Shown piece after piece: positions 1 to 3,617 of a DNA stretch of 6,428 nt. Under the pieces are notes generated by a model that worked only from the letters and a program-made list of their open reading frames with translations, was not told the origin of the DNA and ran no database searches. The stretch's first letter is position 1, and each line of letters starts with the position of its first letter. The DNA lies in contig JAGCNA010000234.1 in NCBI GenBank assembly GCA_017646185.1, positions 1 to 6,428 on the forward strand, written 5' to 3'. Origin of the DNA: Clostridia bacterium (lineage in GTDB: Bacteria > Bacillota > Clostridia > Oscillospirales > CAG-382). The translations under genes and the position numbers were made by a program.

Positions 1-9
1 TAATAACTC

Positions 10-43
10 AAAAACAAGATGGGTGCTATAGCCCATCTTTTTT
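10..43 (-). terminator. Intrinsic terminator of the four-gene minus-strand operon
   Basis: A perfect 8-bp stem, AAGATGGG (16-23) with CCCATCTT (32-39), closes an 8-base loop. Read on the minus strand it is followed by G and then five T (14-10), and it starts three bases after the stop codon of the DUF2809 gene. Read on the plus strand the tail is T40-T43 after the stem's own TT, so it could also stop a convergent plus-strand gene lying outside the window. Assignment to the minus-strand operon is by position. Confidence 0.8.
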
Positions 44-419
44 AATTCACAAAATAATTCACCGTTTTTGCTGCACCGAAGAACATACGACCCCCTCCAG
101 CATAACCCAGAATATCCGCAAGGGAGAAGGTTCTGCCAAGCAAAACGGAAAAGAAGGTGTTGTTTTCGAGTCCCAGAAGCTTTACCATATCCAAATACTG
201 CCCGAATTCCACCGACGCCGCAAACAAAAACACGTACACCGTAAGCATCTTTACGCCGGTTGGGAAAAAGATACGCAAAAAGCAGCAGATAAGAACGGTT
301 ACCAGCATATCTCCCACGTAGGGTCGGACAAAAGCATCCTTTACAAACAAAGCTATTAATATCTCCGCAAGCAGTACCGGCAAAAACAACGCCGCGTATA
401 TTAAGCGTTTCTTTTTCAT
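42..419 (-). CDS. DUF2809 family small membrane protein (YjgA-like)
   Basis: This is a 125-residue integral membrane protein of the DUF2809 family, to which B. subtilis YjgA belongs as I recall; no biochemical role is established that I know of. Hydrophobic segments lie at about residues 6-26, 38-52 and 58-72, after a basic MKKKR start that suggests a cytoplasmic N-terminus. The family pattern is clear in VRPYVGDMLV (31-40), the conserved E71-F-x-Q in the third segment, LLGLENN (81-87) and the GRTFSLADILGYAGG block (95-109). I chose ATG at 419 over an in-frame GTG at 431. GGGGTGG (434-428) lies 8 bases before the ATG, whereas the GTG would sit inside that site and have none of its own. It is the last gene of the operon, 24 bases after the Tim44-like gene and directly before the terminator. 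Family assignment is from motif recognition without a profile search. Confidence 0.85.
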   Translation of the reverse strand: MKKKRLIYAALFLPVLLAEILIALFVKDAFVRPYVGDMLVTVLICCFLRIFFPTGVKMLTVYVFLFAASVEFGQYLDMVKLLGLENNTFFSVLLGRTFSLADILGYAGGGRMFFGAAKTVNYFVN

Positions 420-443
420 TTTCTTATCCACCCCAATATAATA

Positions 444-1196
444 TCAGTTAAATGGAATTTGGTTTATTTCGTTCTTTTGAAGTATCTTGTTTAAAACCCA
501 ATTTTCGTCCCTGCGCGTGAACTGCCAGAATTCCACGAAGGATGCGGGGGAGGATTTTCCGCTTATTTTCTGCTGTGTTTGGGTATTTACGGTATAATCC
601 ACCATTCTGCCTTTTATGTACACCCAAACATAATCACGGGAATTATCCGTATCGTCATACACCGCAACGGGGAGCGCCTTTAAAAGCTTTATATCTTCCA
701 GAACGTTTTTTTCGTTTCTGTATTCCATCCAGCCCAGCTTTGATTGGAATTCTTCAAACAAATCGGCGGACATATATTTCGAAGCGGGTGTCATATCCAT
801 ATCCGTCCAAGCATTTTGGATAGCGTAGTAGCTTTCGCTTACCGAATCAGATATATTTTTATATTTCCACGCAGTGTCCTTTTTTACCATTTGCTGCATC
901 AGCTTTTTTGATCTGCGGGACCATCTGGTTATCTGCAAATAAAAGATAATGGAAGAGGAAAATACAGCAAAGGGGAGCAATATGTATCCCAAAACGGTTT
1001 CTCCCGCAGTTCTGGGACGGCTTGACGAATGATGGGAGCTTCCGCCGCCACCGCCTCCGCCACCGCCGCCTCCGCCTGCACGGAGCAAGGAGGTGGAAAG
1101 GCCGATAATACCGCTGTCCCTTGCGGCACAAACGGTAATACCGAGAACAGAAAAAACAATAATACAAACAAGTATAAAACCGATTAATCTTTTCAA
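444..1196 (-). CDS. Tim44-like domain membrane protein with poly-glycine linker
   Basis: A 250-residue membrane protein. An N-terminal hydrophobic segment (about 2-23) resembles a signal peptide with possible cleavage after V-C-A24. It is followed by a low-complexity linker of twelve glycines (41-52) and SSHHSSS (53-59), a second membrane segment (about 68-88), a basic stretch (RWSRRSKK) and a C-terminal domain (about 100-248). That last domain looks like the Tim44-like fold (PF04280): paired helices with AWTDMD and KYMSADLFEEF, then a strand-rich half ending in FWQFTRRDENWVLNKI. In mitochondria this fold tethers the import motor to the membrane; the role of bacterial copies is unknown to me. 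The start is a TTG: AAAGGAG (1211-1205) is 8 bases upstream of TTG 1196, while the upstream in-frame TTG at 1214 lies before that site. It sits 26 bases after the PH-like gene and 24 before the DUF2809 gene. Domain call moderately sure, function not known. Confidence 0.8.
   Translation of the reverse strand: MKRLIGFILVCIIVFSVLGITVCAARDSGIIGLSTSLLRAGGGGGGGGGGGGSSHHSSSRPRTAGETVLGYILLPFAVFSSSIIFYLQITRWSRRSKKLMQQMVKKDTAWKYKNISDSVSESYYAIQNAWTDMDMTPASKYMSADLFEEFQSKLGWMEYRNEKNVLEDIKLLKALPVAVYDDTDNSRDYVWVYIKGRMVDYTVNTQTQQKISGKSSPASFVEFWQFTRRDENWVLNKILQKNEINQIPFN
1041..1076 (-). repeat. GC-rich low-complexity tract encoding twelve glycines
   Basis: Thirty-six bases of GGN codons in a row (GGC, GGA and GGT mixed, not one repeated codon) encode Gly41-Gly52 of the Tim44-like protein. 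The tract is much richer in GC than its surroundings and is a plausible site of length change between strains. The mixture of third bases argues that the glycine run is kept at protein level and is not simply a recent trinucleotide slippage product. Confidence 0.85.
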
Positions 1197-1204
1197 TTCA
1201 CACA

Positions 1205-1211
1205 CTCCTTT
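1205..1211 (-). promoter_or_regulatory. Ribosome binding site that fixes a TTG start
   Basis: AAAGGAG on the minus strand, 8 bases before TTG at 1196-1194. This is the strongest such site in the operon and it precedes a non-ATG start. It makes the longer reading from TTG 1214 unlikely, because the site would then lie within the coding region. Confidence 0.75.
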
Positions 1212-1222
1212 CAAAAAAATAC

Positions 1223-2170
1223 TTACACTACCAAAGAAACAAGCACGGATAAAATCAGCGGTGCAAGTGCACCGAAAACGATAGTAAATACGCCGCTTTT
1301 GGTTAATTTTATTTCTATATCCGGTTTAAAGCGTTTGATCACACGAAGTCCGTACAAAGGAAAATGCAAAAGATCTATTGTGTACTCGCCCTTTTCCGAA
1401 GAATCAATATGTAACGTTGCAAAAGTATAATTAACTTTATGCCTTGATATAAGCTTCGGGGTATACGAAACCGACTTAACGCACTTCAAAGGGATCTTGG
1501 TGTTTTCTAAAACCATTTCCTTGTCATTAACCGTGCAGATCGTTTTGCCGAACAAAAAACGATTGAATATTGACAGAAAAACAAAAGGCAATATGATCGG
1601 TACCCAAATTTTCAGCATTTCAAAAACAAGCTCGTAAACTGTCGGAAGTACGTAATTTTCATGTTTCGAGCCGATAATTAAAATCATAATCGGAACCACC
1701 GGCAAAAACGCAAGTAAATAATAAATTATCACATTAAAATACTGAAACCGAATTTTGCTTCCTTCTGCGTTATTAAGATCAACCCCTTCGACATGGTCAG
1801 CAATATTTTTCAGATGTCTGACAAACGCCGGAAAGTTTTCCGCTTGAGTATCCAACCCCAAAACCTTCTCCGATGCAAGGATTTTATACGGCATGGCATT
1901 TTTAAAGTCTATGTATATGGAATGCTGAAGTAATCCGAAGGTCTTTTTAACACTTACAGAATTAATATTTAAAGGAATTCTGGTTGTGTAACGCACCTGT
2001 TTTCCTGAAGGGGTTAAAAGTACTATAAGAAAATGAGATTTTGTAAACCCGAAATAACCGTAAGACTGGGCGTTGCCTTGGTCTAAAACTCCGTAGATCG
2101 GGTACATAAGCGTTTCGCCGTCTTGAAGCAATGCATTTAAAGATGCAAACATTAGCTCTTTGTTTGTCAT
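1223..2170 (-). CDS. Membrane protein with two PH-like segments, function unknown
   Basis: I do not recognise a named family for this 315-residue protein. Residues about 1-125 resemble a bacterial PH-like (YokE/bPH type) domain: an amphipathic start, LLQDGETLMYPIYGVL, a strand pattern with FGFTKSHFLIVLL, then RIPLNINSVSVKK, IYIDFKNAMPYKIL and a closing helix FPAFVRHLKNI. Two membrane segments follow (about 146-167 and 187-205). A second strand-rich, PH-like stretch comes next (about 206-290, with CTVNDKEMVLENTKIPLKCVKSV), then a C-terminal membrane segment (about 293-315) ending in hydrophobic residues. This predicts a membrane protein with both folded parts on one face, probably cytoplasmic. 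The start ATG has GAGAGGG seven bases upstream. It is the second gene of the operon, 25 bases after the NIF3 gene. The PH-like reading is inference from pattern; a structure prediction would settle it. Confidence 0.75.
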   Translation of the reverse strand: MTNKELMFASLNALLQDGETLMYPIYGVLDQGNAQSYGYFGFTKSHFLIVLLTPSGKQVRYTTRIPLNINSVSVKKTFGLLQHSIYIDFKNAMPYKILASEKVLGLDTQAENFPAFVRHLKNIADHVEGVDLNNAEGSKIRFQYFNVIIYYLLAFLPVVPIMILIIGSKHENYVLPTVYELVFEMLKIWVPIILPFVFLSIFNRFLFGKTICTVNDKEMVLENTKIPLKCVKSVSYTPKLISRHKVNYTFATLHIDSSEKGEYTIDLLHFPLYGLRVIKRFKPDIEIKLTKSGVFTIVFGALAPLILSVLVSLVV

Positions 2171-2194
2171 TGGCTTACCCTCTCTTTTAAAAAT

Positions 2195-2974
2195 TTAAAT
2201 TCTGTAATACACTTCTTTACCGTCGAGAAAAACGGTGTTACCGAAGGTTTTATTCATATCCTCCGCCAAAAGCTTCATCCCCGAAAATTCAGAGCTGTAA
2301 TGCCCGAGCACCAAAAGTGATTTTTCCTCACCGAAAAAGCAGGCATCCCGCAGGTATTCGGCTACGCATACCTCGCCGACCTCTCCCGTAATAAACAGAT
2401 CACACCCCGGATCAAACAGCTTGTTTATCTGATCAAATCCCACACCGCCGAGCCCGAGGCACACTGTCTTTACGGGATGATCACTCCTGCCGACCACCCG
2501 CACGAATTCGATTCCGAGAACGTCCGCTGTTCTTTTGGCTAACTGCGCCGTGGTGATCTCTTCATCAAGCTCGTAACGGCGGACGCCGAGACTTTCCGGA
2601 GGATATTTATGTTTTATCTTAAGATCGAGCGCTTTGATAAATCCTGCGTGAATATAATCGGTTTCTCGGTGATGGGCGTGATCGTGGAAGCGGTATACGG
2701 TAATTCCGCTTTCGTCAAGCAAAGCCCATTTTTTGAGGTCAACAGGAAACGCGTTCTCACGCAGATCTCCGTGGGAAAAGGTGGGCTCGTGAGTGATGAT
2801 CATATCCACGCCCCCCTCTTTGGCGGCACAAATAAGCTCTGCCGTTAATTTGAAGCAGGTGCCGATCTTTTTCACTTCTTTATCTTCGTCGCCTGCGATC
2901 AATCCGTCGCAGGTGTTCTCGAGAACCTCGTAAGAATCGCTCAAAAGCTTTTCAAATATTTCCTTTGCCTTCAT
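2195..2974 (-). CDS. NIF3/DUF34-like dinuclear metal-binding protein
   Basis: A 259-residue soluble protein of the NIF3/DUF34 family, which forms hexameric toroids with a two-metal centre. Annotations as GTP cyclohydrolase I type 2 are not well established. Likely metal ligands are visible: H62 with E63 in IITHEPTF (59-66), the histidine cluster FHDHAHH (96-102), and H225 and E229 in GHYSSEFSG (224-232). The usual HHP motif is replaced by HEP and the middle cluster is rich in His. I have seen this combination as a recognisable subgroup of the family, so it looks like a variant and not decay. The middle section includes GLGGVGFD and LFITGEVGE (193-201), typical of the C-terminal half. The length is normal for forms without the long inserted domain. 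AAGGTGGTGG lies four bases before the ATG. First gene of the operon, with its own promoter at 2995-3023. Confidence 0.88.
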   Translation of the reverse strand: MKAKEIFEKLLSDSYEVLENTCDGLIAGDEDKEVKKIGTCFKLTAELICAAKEGGVDMIITHEPTFSHGDLRENAFPVDLKKWALLDESGITVYRFHDHAHHRETDYIHAGFIKALDLKIKHKYPPESLGVRRYELDEEITTAQLAKRTADVLGIEFVRVVGRSDHPVKTVCLGLGGVGFDQINKLFDPGCDLFITGEVGEVCVAEYLRDACFFGEEKSLLVLGHYSSEFSGMKLLAEDMNKTFGNTVFLDGKEVYYRI

Positions 2975-2994
2975 ATATCCACCACCTTTGTGAA

Positions 2995-3023
2995 ATTATA
3001 ACACAAATATGCAAAAAACGCAA
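2995..3023 (-). promoter_or_regulatory. Sigma-A-type promoter of the NIF3 operon
   Basis: On the minus strand, TTGCGT (3023-3018), a 17-base spacer and TATAAT (3000-2995), preceded by TGT to make an extended -10. Transcription would start near 2988, leaving a leader of only about 14 bases before the ATG, just enough for the ribosome binding site. The -35 is poor (three of six consensus bases) and lies inside the stem of the neighbouring hairpin (3015-3041). Nothing comparable is visible in the gaps between the four genes, so this probably drives all of them. Confidence 0.75.
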
Positions 3024-3041
3024 GATGCGGTCTTGCGTTTT
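3013..3041 (-). terminator. Terminator-like hairpin upstream of the NIF3 promoter
   Basis: A perfect 11-bp stem, AAAACGCAAGA (3015-3025) with TCTTGCGTTTT (3031-3041), has a five-base loop. On the minus strand it ends in six T in total (3018-3013), the form of an intrinsic terminator. No protein gene precedes it on that strand; the transcripts it could stop are read-through from the tRNA unit across the hairpin array. Its 3' arm and T-run also provide the -35 region of the NIF3 promoter. Confidence 0.65.
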
Positions 3042-3070
3042 GAGGAGGTTTATAAAGATTTTACCGCTTT

Positions 3071-3283
3071 GATCACGCAGAGCGTGTATATCATCAAAAC
3101 GGAGTTTTGTAAATGAAGTATTTGCTTACGCAAATATGAAGCGGCGGCTTTGCCGCCATGATGCAAATTCGCTTTGCGAATTTATGAAGCAAAGCGTTCC
3201 TTCTCGTGCCGTAGGCACACTTCATTAGCGTAGCGTCTTCATAGCCGAAGGCTACTTAATGTTCCCGCAGGGAACGCTTCATT
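3071..3283. repeat. Array of short hairpins separated by ATGAAG / CTTCAT linkers
   Basis: This fills most of the non-coding stretch between two terminator-like hairpins. Visible hairpins (stem/loop): CACGC/AGA at 3074-3086, CAAAAC/GGA at 3095-3109, TATTTGC/TTAC at 3119-3136, GGCGGC/TTT at 3143-3157, AAATTCGC/TTT at 3165-3183, GTGCC/GTA at 3206-3218, TAGCC/GAA at 3242-3254 and GTTCCC/GCA at 3261-3275. All eight stems are perfect, and a ninth unit near 3226-3236 is degenerate. Stem sequences are unrelated to one another, loops are three or four bases, and the linkers are shared: ATGAAG at 3113, 3136 and 3184 and ATGATG at 3158, then the complement CTTCAT at 3220, 3237 and 3277 and CTTAAT at 3255. 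No open reading frame or convincing promoter is seen inside. I know no named repeat family that it matches; it may be a structured RNA, a folded DNA element or a repeat family typical of this lineage. Confidence 0.85.
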
Positions 3284-3288
3284 CCACC

Positions 3289-3318
3289 AAAACAAAAAAC
3301 CGACCTATTGGTCGGTTT
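3289..3318 (-). terminator. Intrinsic terminator of the tRNA-Thr/tRNA-Tyr unit
   Basis: On the minus strand, AAACCGACC (3318-3310), a four-base loop and GGTCGGTTT (3305-3297) form a perfect 9-bp stem, followed by TTT, G, TTTT (3296-3289). It begins seven bases past the encoded CCA of tRNA-Tyr. The stem can extend outward: CCACCAAAAC (3284-3293) is the exact complement of GTTTTGGTGG (3322-3331), the last part being the tRNA 3' end. Confidence 0.88.
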
Positions 3319-3325
3319 CTTGTTT

Positions 3326-3410
3326 TGGTGGGGGAAGGTGGATTCGGACCACCGAAGTCACTGACAACAGATTTACAGTCTGCCCCCTTTGGCCACTCGG
3401 GAACGCTCCC
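3326..3410 (-). tRNA. tRNA-Tyr (anticodon GUA), with atypical acceptor stem and T-loop
   Basis: An 85-base class II tRNA with anticodon loop CTGTAAA. It has a normal anticodon stem (GCAGA with TCTGT, one G-U), a 3-bp D-stem (CCC/GGG), a long variable arm (GTC/GAC core) and a perfect T-stem (GGTGG/CCACC). The 3' end ACCA is encoded. Two things are abnormal. The acceptor arms GGGAGCG (3410-3404) and TTCCCCC (3336-3330) give A4-C69 and C6-U67 mismatches plus a G7-U66 wobble. The T-loop reads TCCGAAT in place of TTCGAAT, so the near-universal U55 is C. It follows tRNA-Thr by 5 bases and precedes the terminator. It may be a functional but odd gene, a decaying copy, or contain sequence errors. Confidence 0.8.
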
Positions 3411-3415
3411 ATATA

Positions 3416-3490
3416 TGGAGCTGGTGAAGGGAATCGAACCCCCAACCTGCTGATTACAAATCAGCTGCTCTACCGTTGAGCCACACCAGC
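3416..3490 (-). tRNA. tRNA-Thr (anticodon UGU)
   Basis: A 75-base tRNA with encoded TCCA end. Acceptor GCTGGTG (3490-3484) pairs perfectly with CACCAGC (3426-3420). The D-stem is GCTC/GAGC, the anticodon stem GCTGA/TCAGC, the anticodon loop TTTGTAA, and the T-loop TTCGATT is normal. The T-stem GGGGG/CCCTT holds two G-U pairs, which is acceptable. It is the first product of the tRNA unit, preceded by a leader of about 20 bases for RNase P removal. It reads ACA and, with wobble, other threonine codons. Confidence 0.96.
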
Positions 3491-3516
3491 AAATGCAACT
3501 GTTTGCGACGGGCGTA

Positions 3517-3546
3517 ATTATAACACACGTTGTCTGTTCTTGTCAA
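3517..3546 (-). promoter_or_regulatory. Consensus promoter of the tRNA unit
   Basis: On the minus strand, TTGACA (3546-3541), an 18-base spacer and TATAAT (3522-3517), preceded by TGT to give an extended -10. Both hexamers match the sigma-A consensus exactly, as expected for a strong stable-RNA promoter. Initiation near 3510 leaves about 20 bases before tRNA-Thr. Confidence 0.9.
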
Positions 3547-3565
3547 GAGGTTTTTTTATTTTTTA

Positions 3566-3594
3566 TTGACAATTTTTACACTGTGTTGTAAAAT
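3566..3594 (+). promoter_or_regulatory. Near-consensus promoter of the YfhO-family gene
   Basis: TTGACA (3566-3571), 17-base spacer, TAAAAT (3589-3594). The expected start is near 3601, only three bases before the ribosome binding site, so the leader is very short and leaves no room for a riboswitch or attenuator. It is back to back with the tRNA promoter; the two -35 boxes are 19 bases apart across a T-rich tract (3547-3565) that could act as an UP-type element. Confidence 0.85.
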
Positions 3595-3603
3595 GAACCC
3601 AGC

Positions 3604-3609
3604 GGAGGT
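3604..3609 (+). promoter_or_regulatory. Ribosome binding site that decides the YfhO start
   Basis: GGAGGT at 3604-3609 is only two bases from ATG 3612 but eight bases from the in-frame ATG 3618. The latter spacing is normal, so 3618 is taken as the start. Confidence 0.75.
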
Positions 3610-3617
3610 AAATGATT

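Noticed and set aside
420..431. GTG at 431 as start of the DUF2809 gene
   Set aside because: It falls within the GGGGTGG site that is correctly spaced for ATG 419 and has no site of its own.
859..1171. Two further minus-strand frames of 80 and 102 codons over the glycine tract
   Set aside because: The GC-rich tract removes stop codons from other frames, giving Arg- or Ala-rich nonsense; the Tim44-like frame explains the region.
1120..1196. Lipoprotein signal (lipobox) in the Tim44-like protein at ITVC
   Set aside because: The residue before Cys is Val, not Gly, Ala or Ser, so an ordinary signal peptide or anchor is more likely.
3042..3070. GAGGAGG at 3042-3048 on the plus strand as a ribosome binding site of a small gene
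   Set aside because: No start codon followed by a meaningful open frame is found downstream; the hairpin array begins instead.
3071..3283. CRISPR array
   Set aside because: The shared part is only six bases, the intervening sequences are palindromes and not unique spacers, and the linker changes orientation halfway.
3284..3331. Attachment site of an integrated element at the tRNA 3' end
   Set aside because: The repeated tRNA end is inverted and lies within the terminator, not a direct repeat; no integrase gene is in the window.
3259..3453. Open frame of 64 codons on the plus strand across the terminator and both tRNAs
   Set aside because: It is the antisense reading of tRNA-Tyr and tRNA-Thr, a common false gene call; no ribosome binding site and the start lies inside an array hairpin.
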